Notes under the pieces: model-generated
Told to the model about the DNA's origin: nothing
The model's input: only the letters and a program-made list of their open reading frames with translations
The model's database searches: none
Position numbers and translations under genes: made by a program
In this document: piece after piece, positions 35,468 to 41,251 of the stretch
Layout of the letters: each line of letters starts with the position of its first letter
Position numbering within the stretch: position 1 is the stretch's first letter
Assembly: GCA_030064755.1 (NCBI GenBank)
Contig: JASJEH010000021.1
Coordinates: 1 to 41,251 of the forward strand
DNA length: 41,251 nucleotides
Reading direction: 5' to 3'
DNA from: Methyloceanibacter sp.
GTDB lineage: Bacteria > Pseudomonadota > Alphaproteobacteria > Rhizobiales > Methyloligellaceae

Positions 35468-36409
35468 ATGAGCAGCGGTGGCAAGGGCGGCGGCGGTGGC
35501 GGTATCAGCGATATCGATCCCAACGAAGTGATTCGCTCGCAGGCAGCCGCCAACCGCATTACCCAACTCACCCCCCAGGGCAATCAGATCTTCGGCACCA
35601 TCGACGCGCAAGGCAACTTCGTGCCCAACACCGGCGATCAATCCGGGCTGCTGATTGAGGAAAGCCCCTTCCAGCAGCGGTTCCGCCAAGGCTTCGAAGA
35701 CTTGGCCCTCACTCTCCAGGAATCCGCTGCCCCGAGAATACAGAACCTTCCCCTGACACCGATAGACACCTCCGGCTTGCCTGCGCTGAGAGGGGAATTG
35801 GACTTCACCGGTCTTTCCGAGCTGCCGCAGTCGAGCGACTTCGCCGACTTGGCGCAACAGGCGGAGCAGGCCACCTTCGATAGAGCGGCTGGGCTCCTCA
35901 ATTCGCAGTTCGACAGACAACGCGATACCCTGCAGCAGGAATTGGCCAATCGTGGCGCCCCTGAAGGCGGGGAACTCTTCAATGATCGGCTGGGATTGCT
36001 CCAGGAGAGCCAAAACGAGGCGCTGACGCGGGCTGCGCTCGATAGCGTCCTTGCGGGGCGTCAGGAGCAACAGCGTCTCTTCGGCAATGCTCTGGCGTCC
36101 AGGGGGCAGGGATTGAATGAACGCCTTGCCGAGATCTCCACCGCCAACACAGGCCGCGCGCAGGGCCTCCAGGAGCAGCAGAGCTTGCGCGCCACGGAAC
36201 TTGGTGAGCTGGCGAATATCCTCGGTTTGCAGCCCGTCAATCCCGTTGGAGTACAGAATTTCTTCCCGCCGGCGGGCATTGACGTAACGGGTGCCTTCGG
36301 CCTCAGCCAAAATGCCGATATCGCCCGCGCGAACGCAGCCTCCCAAGCGCAGAACAGCCTGCTGTCGGGGCTCTTCGGACTGGGCTCGGCCGGGATAGGA
36401 CTCTTCTAA
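35468..36409 (+). CDS. Internal virion / ejection protein A
   Basis: 313 residues, Gly-rich N-terminus (SSGGKGGGGGGISDID), then a Gln/Ala/Leu-rich helical body (DRQRDTLQQELANRGAPEGG, ERLAEISTANTGRAQGLQEQ). The C-terminus is SGLFGLGSAGIGLF, able to insert in membrane. The opening I-D-PNE-x-I-RSQAAANRITQL and the small-residue membrane tail match proteins ejected with podovirus DNA. First of four consecutive candidates for ejected proteins. Confidence 0.65.
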   Translation: MSSGGKGGGGGGISDIDPNEVIRSQAAANRITQLTPQGNQIFGTIDAQGNFVPNTGDQSGLLIEESPFQQRFRQGFEDLALTLQESAAPRIQNLPLTPIDTSGLPALRGELDFTGLSELPQSSDFADLAQQAEQATFDRAAGLLNSQFDRQRDTLQQELANRGAPEGGELFNDRLGLLQESQNEALTRAALDSVLAGRQEQQRLFGNALASRGQGLNERLAEISTANTGRAQGLQEQQSLRATELGELANILGLQPVNPVGVQNFFPPAGIDVTGAFGLSQNADIARANAASQAQNSLLSGLFGLGSAGIGLF

Positions 36410-36732
36410 TGGCTTTCCAGGGAAACAACATCTTCCGCAACGCACAAACCGGTGCGGCCTCTCTGCCTCAGGGTGGCGTGGCTCAGCGGCTCGCAGCCAT
36501 GTCTGTTCCAAGCGGCTTCCAGCGCCCCATGACGATCTCCGATATCCTCGCCATGCAGTCCATGGGTGGGCAATCCATGGGTGGGCAAGGTGTCAACGCG
36601 GTGCCCAACAGCGTGCTCGGACGCCTCCCGGTGGGCGCGGCCCCGCCGCCGCCTGCTCCCCAGCCCATGCAGAAATCCAACCGCGATATCCTCAGCGAGT
36701 TCCTCGCCGGTTTGCCGCAGGGAGGGATTTGA
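36409..36732 (+). CDS. Small virion-module protein with GGQ repeat
   Basis: 107 residues. The centre has MQSMGGQSMGGQG, encoded by two tandem copies of TCCATGGGTGGGCAA. The remainder is Pro/Ala-rich with a C-terminal DILSEFLAGLPQGGI. The stop overlaps the next ATG (TGATG). Probably an ejected or assembly protein; no family recognised. Confidence 0.6.
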   Translation: MAFQGNNIFRNAQTGAASLPQGGVAQRLAAMSVPSGFQRPMTISDILAMQSMGGQSMGGQGVNAVPNSVLGRLPVGAAPPPPAPQPMQKSNRDILSEFLAGLPQGGI

Positions 36733-37907
36733 TGGTTTCCTTCGCGCCGGCCAAATTCCAAGCACTCCAGCAGCCTCAGCAGGGCACTCTTGCCAACAGG
36801 CTAGCCTTGGCGCAAGTCGCGCAAACCCCCATTCAACCCCTTCAGCTGCAACAGCCGCGTTCGGGGGTGGAATTGGCGGGCAACCTGGCGCAAACCTTCA
36901 GCAACCAGATCCAGCAACGCCGCAAGGTGGAAGCGCAAGAGAAGCTCCGGGAAGAGCGGAAGGGGCAGCTTGTGCAGTTCATCGCCGACAGGCAGGGCGG
37001 GGATGCGGGCACCATTCAGTCCCTTAACAGTCTGCCCGTGGAGACGTTGAACGCCCTGGCAGCTGGTGTGGCGCAGCGGCAGTTTTTGCCCGAAGCACCG
37101 GATCGCACCTCCCTTGAGCGCAATGCCATGGCTGCAACCGGGCAACCGCTTAACCATCCCGATACGCAAGCCCTGATCAGGCAGAATCTGACGCGTCCCA
37201 CGGGCACGAATGTCAGCGTCACCACCAATATTCCACGCGGTCGCGCGCCTGCCGGTTTTCAGTATGTCCGAGACAGCGAGGGCAATCTCGTTCTTGACGA
37301 TCAGAACAGGGCTCAGCTTGTGCCGTCGCCGGGCGGCCCCGTCGAGCAGGAAATGGCCGCAGCGGAAGAACAGGCCGCCGCACGCCAGCAACAAACCGAG
37401 CGCACTAGCGATCTCGTAACGCAAGACATCCGACGCGCCCTGTCGCTGATAGACGAAGGTGCGCTGGGAACGACAGGCCCGCTCAATCCTGTGGCGCGCC
37501 AGATTCCGGCCAGCGATGCCGATCAGCTCCAGGGCTTGTTGAATACGGTGCGGGCCAATGTCGGCTTTGATCGCCTGCAACAGATGCGGGAGAACTCCCC
37601 AACCGGCGGTGCTTTGGGACAGGTCAGCGACAGCGAGCGCGCAGCTTTGGAGGCCACCATGGGCGATCTTGAGGCCAGCCGTGGCGCCGACCAGCTCAGG
37701 TTCAACCTTATCCGATTGAATAATCTCATGCTCGATACCGTGCATGGCCCCGGCAATGGCCCGCCGCGCATGGAGTTGCCGCGCGTGAACGAGGGCAGGG
37801 GGCAGATGGGCCGCGCTCAAACGGGCCGGACGCAACAGAGAACCGAGCCTGAAGAGGTTCTAGAGCTTGAATTCGATGAGAACGGCAATTTGAGGTTCCG
37901 GCAATGA
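36732..37907 (+). CDS. Internal virion / ejection protein B
   Basis: 391 residues. N-terminal Gln/Ala-rich region, then a conserved segment DIRRALSLIDEGALGTTGPL, QLQGLLNTVRANVGFDRLQQ, MRENSPTGGALGQVSDSERA. This segment occurs in ejected or internal proteins of many podoviruses. It ends in an acidic strand (EVLELEFDENGNLRFRQ). It is the central member of the ejection group. Confidence 0.75.
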   Translation: MVSFAPAKFQALQQPQQGTLANRLALAQVAQTPIQPLQLQQPRSGVELAGNLAQTFSNQIQQRRKVEAQEKLREERKGQLVQFIADRQGGDAGTIQSLNSLPVETLNALAAGVAQRQFLPEAPDRTSLERNAMAATGQPLNHPDTQALIRQNLTRPTGTNVSVTTNIPRGRAPAGFQYVRDSEGNLVLDDQNRAQLVPSPGGPVEQEMAAAEEQAAARQQQTERTSDLVTQDIRRALSLIDEGALGTTGPLNPVARQIPASDADQLQGLLNTVRANVGFDRLQQMRENSPTGGALGQVSDSERAALEATMGDLEASRGADQLRFNLIRLNNLMLDTVHGPGNGPPRMELPRVNEGRGQMGRAQTGRTQQRTEPEEVLELEFDENGNLRFRQ

Positions 37908-39508
37908 CCGAGGTCCGGCTTCCTGACGGCAGGGTGGTCAAGGCACCCGATAATGCCACCAGGGAGCAAATCATCGAATTCGTTCAAAGCCAAGGCCTCG
38001 TCCAACCTCAAGAGCCGGATCGCAGCCTGTTTCGCCGTGCTGACGATTTCGTTCGTTCTCTCGCCGAAGGGGCGACGCTTGGCTTTGCCGATGAAATTGC
38101 TGCTGGGCTCAATACCGTCACGGGCCTTGGTTCCGGAGACTTAAGCGAGAACCTGGCGGCAGAGAGGGAGCGTGATCGGGCGATCCCGACATCCACGCGC
38201 CTCGCCGGGAACGTTATCGGCGGCCTTGCCGTTCCAGGCGGCGCGGCGAGAACCATTCCTGGCGCTATCGGGCGCGGTGCCGGCTTCGGTGGAGTGGCAG
38301 GATTCGGGGCAGGCGAGGGTGGGCTTGAGCAACGCCTGGAGACCGCGCGAACCGGTGCCTTGACGGGCGGTGCTGTTGGTGGAGGCCTGGGGGCCGCGTC
38401 TCGGGCAATCAGTCCTCGCGTTAGTCCCGATGTTGTTCGACTGCAAGCGGAAGGTGTCCGGCCCACGGCTGGGCAAATCACCGGGTCTGCCGGCTCGGCA
38501 ATCGAACAGCGCGCCGCCAGCTTGCCGATTCTCGGTGATGCTATTCGCACGGGCCGCACGCGAGCGCTGAACGACTTCAATCGCGCAGCCATCAATCAAG
38601 CCGTGAGGGGCTCGGGCGTTCAATTGCCCCGCAATGCCGAAATGGGCCGCAAAGCCATTGCTTCGGTCGAAAAGCAGCTCGGCAATCGTTTCGAGGACAT
38701 TCTTAGCCGCATCCCGCGTGTCCGCGCCGACAGCCAATTCGCCGACGATGTTCGCTCGGCAACTGAAATCGCCAACCGTCAAACCGAAGGCGGGCGCGGG
38801 GTCTTCGATCAGGCCCTCAGCGATCTTATAGACGTGGTCAGCAAGGCGGAACGCTCTCGCGGGGCCATCACCGGCAAGGAAGCCAGCCGGCTTGTCACCA
38901 ATCTCCGGACAAGGGCCGACAGCTTCCGGAATGCGCCGGACCCCCTTCGGAGGGATATCGCTCAGCCGTTGGACGATCTGCGCGAGGCCTTCGAGGACTT
39001 GTTGAGCCGGAGCACCACGCCTGAGAACGCTCAGGCTCTGCAGAATGTCAGGCGCGCTTGGGCCGGCTTTTCACGTATTCGCGATGCATCCACGCGCGCT
39101 GGCTCCAAGGATGGTATCTTTACGCCGGCGGCGCTAAAAGCGGCAGCAAGGTCTGCGGATCGCAGCGTCGGCAGGGGCCGTTTTGCGCGCGGCGACGCCT
39201 TGCTCCAGGAATTGGCGGAAGACGCGGAGCGCGTTCTCGGCAACACCGTGCCGGATTCCGGAACGGCAGAGCGTGTCATGCAAGGTGCTTTGGGAACCAG
39301 CGCCCTCTTCGATCCCGTGACGACAGGATTGGCAGCGGGGGGCGCGGGCGTTCTCTCTCTACCTTTCACGCGGCCCGGCCAGGCACTGACGCAAGGGGCG
39401 CTGACGGGCCGGCAATCTCTGCCCTTTAGAGCGACATCGGAAGCCGTGCGGCGTGTCCTGCCGGGTGCTTCGATTGGCGCTGCACAAGAGCAAGCCAGGA
39501 GGCGTTAA
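37904..39508 (+). CDS. Large internal virion / ejection protein C
   Basis: 534 residues, ATGA overlap. N-terminus TEVRLPDGRVVKAPDNATRE, QIIEFVQSQGL resembles the short domain at the start of several phage internal proteins. Residues about 95-165 are Gly/Ala-rich and could cross a membrane (NVIGGLAVPGGAARTIPGAI, GFGAGEGG). The rest is a long Arg/Ala helical region. Late position and composition match pore-forming ejection proteins. It ends in EQARRR, convergent with the next gene pair. Confidence 0.7.
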   Translation: MTEVRLPDGRVVKAPDNATREQIIEFVQSQGLVQPQEPDRSLFRRADDFVRSLAEGATLGFADEIAAGLNTVTGLGSGDLSENLAAERERDRAIPTSTRLAGNVIGGLAVPGGAARTIPGAIGRGAGFGGVAGFGAGEGGLEQRLETARTGALTGGAVGGGLGAASRAISPRVSPDVVRLQAEGVRPTAGQITGSAGSAIEQRAASLPILGDAIRTGRTRALNDFNRAAINQAVRGSGVQLPRNAEMGRKAIASVEKQLGNRFEDILSRIPRVRADSQFADDVRSATEIANRQTEGGRGVFDQALSDLIDVVSKAERSRGAITGKEASRLVTNLRTRADSFRNAPDPLRRDIAQPLDDLREAFEDLLSRSTTPENAQALQNVRRAWAGFSRIRDASTRAGSKDGIFTPAALKAAARSADRSVGRGRFARGDALLQELAEDAERVLGNTVPDSGTAERVMQGALGTSALFDPVTTGLAAGGAGVLSLPFTRPGQALTQGALTGRQSLPFRATSEAVRRVLPGASIGAAQEQARRR

Positions 39509-39693
39509 GGTTTTCTCTTGAAGATATGATCGTAGCGGTTAGGCCAGAGAATGCCACCCAGCATGACGGCAAAGACGATCACGCCGACTCTGTTGGCATC
39601 CAGGAATGCCAAGATGGCAGCGCCGGTTTCGCCAAGATAGTCCAGCGCGAAGATGCTGCCGATGATGGCTGCGACAAGAGCGAAGCGCCACAT
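39505..39693 (-). CDS. 62-residue two-helix membrane protein
   Basis: MWRFALVAAIIGSIFALDYL and AAILAFLDANRVGVIVFAVMLGG form two membrane segments, followed by a basic tail (PNRYDHIFKRKP). Its ATG overlaps the upstream stop. It runs against the ejection operon and converges on its last gene by four bases. It may affect lysis or superinfection; no homology recognised. Confidence 0.65.
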   Translation of the reverse strand: MWRFALVAAIIGSIFALDYLGETGAAILAFLDANRVGVIVFAVMLGGILWPNRYDHIFKRKP

Positions 39694-40010
39694 CAGAACG
39701 GCCTCTCGACGCCGTAAGGCTGGAACTTACGCGGTGCGTAGGATGGCTGCCGTTGCGGCCTATACTGCGGCTGGTAGCTGCGGCGTTCATCCCGGTATGT
39801 CGGCGGGCCGATCAAAGGCTGAATGAACGTCTGGCTATTGTCCTGCTGATAGCTCGGTGAGCCTATAAGCGGCTGGATACGGGTTTGGCCGTGGTTCGGC
39901 ACCATCCAATTGGGCGCCACGCCGGTCTGGCCGTAAGTCTGTGCGGCTGTCGGCGATGCTATCGCCGTAGAGGCGAAGAGCAGCATTAGCACTGAAAGTA
40001 GAAGTTTCAT
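39693..40010 (-). CDS. Exported protein with repeated IQPLIG units
   Basis: 105 residues from ATG 40010, which is preceded by a purine-rich AGGGGG. The signal peptide MKLLLSVLMLLFASTAIA ends before SPTAAQ. The mature part holds two copies of a unit (QTRIQPLIGSPSYQQDN and QTFIQPLIGPPTYRDER) and a Tyr/Gln/Arg-rich tail. Together with its minus-strand neighbour this is an independently transcribed pair, a moron-like arrangement. The role is unknown; an envelope function is likely. Confidence 0.65.
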   Translation of the reverse strand: MKLLLSVLMLLFASTAIASPTAAQTYGQTGVAPNWMVPNHGQTRIQPLIGSPSYQQDNSQTFIQPLIGPPTYRDERRSYQPQYRPQRQPSYAPRKFQPYGVERPF

Positions 40011-40099
40011 CGTTCCCCCTTCCTTCCAGGTTGGGGGTTTTCTCGTTCTTGTCAAGATGGAAGCGCTACACCGGCGCCGGCTGGTATGAAATGTCACCC

Positions 40100-40128
40100 T
40101 TGAGCAACACTGCAAAAACGTAGAAAAT
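40100..40128 (+). promoter_or_regulatory. Weak promoter candidate in the gap before the lysis cassette
   Basis: The gap 40011-40205 separates the divergent minus pair and the lysis cassette and must hold promoters for both. On the plus strand TTGAGC (40100-40105) with an A-rich -10-like GAAAAT (40123-40128) is the best candidate, sharing its -35 with the 17821 candidate. No clear minus-strand promoter could be chosen. Confidence 0.25.
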
Positions 40129-40205
40129 TTACGGGATCTAGCGCCCCGACCCACCGCTGCCACGGCGGGCCGGGACTTTCACAGCACGTAACGGAGCTAC
40201 GCGCC

Positions 40206-40268
40206 ATGACAGCCAAAAGTATTAACACCCAAAGCCTTCACGCTTCCGTGAAGAGCGTGACATTGTAA
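40206..40268 (+). CDS. 20-residue leader peptide
   Basis: ATG 40206 to TAA, MTAKSINTQSLHASVKSVTL. A GGAG lies ten bases upstream and its stop overlaps the next ATG (TAATG), so it would couple translation into the first lysis-cassette gene. Its last third overlaps a small inverted repeat, CACGCT/AGCGTG. Real coding status is uncertain because of its length. Confidence 0.45.
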   Translation: MTAKSINTQSLHASVKSVTL

Positions 40269-40549
40269 TGACAACTCATAGCGTGGCCGACCTGGCTCAG
40301 GTGGTCGGTGAATTGCGCGGTGTCACGCAGTCGCTCCAGCGGCAGTTGGAGCAGCAGCACAAAGACATGATGGGTTTGCTCTCGAATCAGCAGACCGTCA
40401 TGCAGCGCCAGGACCAGCGCCTCAAGGATATCGAGCACGCTCACACGCGGGCCAAGACCATTGCCCGCACGATAGGTGGGATAGCCGCCCTTGTCGGCCT
40501 GGAGCGCTTGGCGCACTGGCTCGGCTGGCTACCGCCGACAAGCGGTTGA
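40268..40549 (+). CDS. Coiled-coil membrane protein, 93 aa
   Basis: N-terminal coiled coil of about 55 residues (VVGELRGVTQSLQRQLEQQH, MQRQDQRLKDIEHAHTRAKT), then a hydrophobic segment (IARTIGGIAALVGLERLA) and a short end, HWLGWLPPTSG. Type resembles small membrane-anchored phage proteins near lysis genes. No family is firmly recognised. Confidence 0.6.
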   Translation: MTTHSVADLAQVVGELRGVTQSLQRQLEQQHKDMMGLLSNQQTVMQRQDQRLKDIEHAHTRAKTIARTIGGIAALVGLERLAHWLGWLPPTSG

Positions 40550-40554
40550 GTTTG

Positions 40555-40854
40555 ATGCGAACCGCTCTCCTGGCTCTCTGTCTATCGCTGCTGCCGATCA
40601 CTGCCGCTGCAGGCATGCCGCGCTGCGGCCCCTACGAAGAGCAGATTGCCTATCTGCGCGAGGTTTACGACGAACACCCCGTGGCGCGGGCGCTTGAAGC
40701 GCGCGGCGGGCTGCTGGAAAGGTTGGAAAGCCGCGATGGCCGGACATGGACATTGATCGTCATCAGTCCAAGCAAAATCGCCTGCGTCGCTGCTGCGGGC
40801 GAGCACTGGCACCGGCTCATTCATGAACCAAACCGTCATGGACCAGAAACCTAG
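40555..40854 (+). CDS. Exported protein of the lysis cassette, 99 aa
   Basis: ATG 40555 follows TTG codons at 40546 and 40552 that are alternatives. The signal sequence MRTALLALCLSLLPITAAAG predicts Sec export with cleavage near Ala-Ala-Ala. The mature part (YEEQIAYLREVYDEHPVARA, GRTWTLIVISPSKIACVAAA) has two Cys and a small alpha/beta look. Probably periplasmic. Function unknown. Confidence 0.65.
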   Translation: MRTALLALCLSLLPITAAAGMPRCGPYEEQIAYLREVYDEHPVARALEARGGLLERLESRDGRTWTLIVISPSKIACVAAAGEHWHRLIHEPNRHGPET

Positions 40855-41065
40855 AGGCCCGCTGCGTCATTGGCCGATTGTCGCCACGGCCGTAACGCTC
40901 ACCCTCGCCCTCGCCACAGGTGCCGCCAGCGTGGTGGACCAGCTTGGCCGCCATGACGAGCGCATTACCAAGCTGGAACAGCGCCTGAACGCGCTGGAGC
41001 GCCGCCTCGATCGCGCGGAGGACTTCATGGTCGACAGATTTTTACCCTCGTCATCCGGACGATAA
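40823..41065 (+). CDS. Membrane-anchored coiled-coil protein, i-spanin-like
   Basis: 80 residues; ATG 40823 overlaps the previous gene by 32 bases, ATG 40838 is an alternative. A basic N-terminus, one membrane helix (IVATAVTLTLALATGAASVV), then a coiled coil (RHDERITKLEQRLNALERRL) and a short end. N-in topology with a periplasmic coiled coil is the shape of inner-membrane spanins. It lies in the same cassette as the lipoprotein at 565, which could be its partner. Inference from shape only. Confidence 0.55.
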   Translation: MNQTVMDQKPRGPLRHWPIVATAVTLTLALATGAASVVDQLGRHDERITKLEQRLNALERRLDRAEDFMVDRFLPSSSGR

Positions 41066-41081
41066 ATCAGGAGAGAAAGCA

Positions 41082-41251
41082 ATGCCCGTTAATGTCAACA
41101 ATCTTCATGTGCGTTTCGTCGCCGACAAGGTTCACCGCTTCGGCTACGAGCTGATCAAGTCCAATTCCGCCAACGGCTCCTACATGGGCAACGCAGACCG
41201 CGTGCGCCTGGAGAGCTACCTCAACGCGGTCGACTTCGCGATCAACTGGAT
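41082..41251 (+). CDS. 5' part of the gene that crosses the contig join
   Basis: ATG 41082 with GGAGAG eight bases upstream. The frame reads MPVNVNNLHVRFVADKVHRF, then GYELIKSNSANGSYMGNADR, and continues at base 1 without interruption (41192 joins to 1). With the part at 1-393 it gives 167 residues. Family unknown. The junction proves that the contig ends are artificial. Confidence 0.85.
   Translation, partial: MPVNVNNLHVRFVADKVHRFGYELIKSNSANGSYMGNADRVRLESYLNAVDFAINW

Noticed and set aside
35210-36511. Minus-strand ORF of 433 codons opposite GNAT and ejection genes
   Set aside because: Spans gene boundaries of the plus strand, has no ribosome binding site, and its translation looks like antisense sequence (rich in Arg, Leu, Gly).
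1-41251. CRISPR array, insertion sequence or integrase
   Set aside because: No regularly spaced direct repeats, no transposase or tyrosine/serine recombinase motif seen; the only mobile element supported is the terL intein with its nuclease.

Overview
The window is a nearly complete tailed-phage genome (Caudoviricetes, probably a short-tailed podovirus) of about 41.2 kb. Bases 1-59 recur exactly at 41193-41251, so the contig closes into a circle of 41,192 bp and one gene runs across the join. GC content is high, start/stop codons overlap almost everywhere (ATGA, TGATG, TAATG), and many proteins resemble phage families common in alphaproteobacterial phages. An alphaproteobacterial host is therefore an inference, not a demonstration. 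No integrase, DNA polymerase, helicase or RNA polymerase gene was recognised, so replication probably leans on the host.

Layout. (1) 40206-41251 joined to 1-1404, plus strand: lysis cassette with coiled-coil membrane proteins, a two-helix holin candidate, a small lipoprotein, a 36-residue membrane protein and a zinc amidase endolysin. (2) 1385-9758, minus strand: early operon of about 20 small, tightly overlapping genes, including a PD-(D/E)XK exonuclease, a protein with an SSB-like acidic tail, a DUF551 protein and a lipoprotein with its own promoter. (3) 9770-10492: immunity switch. A short XRE repressor (minus) and a Cro-like protein (plus) are bracketed by two promoters, each with the palindrome TGGACATAATGTCCA between its -35 and -10 boxes. 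The Cro-like gene looks leaderless. (4) 10493-15863, plus strand: a hairpin-rich control region, a CII-like protein, a C5-cytosine methyltransferase, a RusA remnant beside an Hjc-like resolvase, an O/DnaT-like replication protein and conserved small genes. (5) 15864-23548: structured leaders and small proteins, small terminase, then a beta-helix tail spike and fibre genes. (6) 23548-39508: large terminase with an intein, portal, scaffold, major coat protein, decoration, connector, nozzle, fibre, a GNAT-like protein and ejection proteins. (7) 39505-40010, minus strand: two small membrane/exported proteins.

The main discovery candidate is in the large terminase gene. An intein of about 327 codons (24886-25866) interrupts the conserved nuclease-end motif. 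Inside it an HNH homing endonuclease is encoded in a different reading frame with its own ribosome binding site, while the intein frame stays open through the whole nuclease gene. Protein splicing and homing therefore seem to be encoded by two products of the same DNA. Other notable points are a methyltransferase gene with a 250-codon stop-free second frame that resembles methyltransferase-associated sequence, a resolvase replacement scar, and at least three hairpin-rich non-coding stretches that could be regulatory RNAs.
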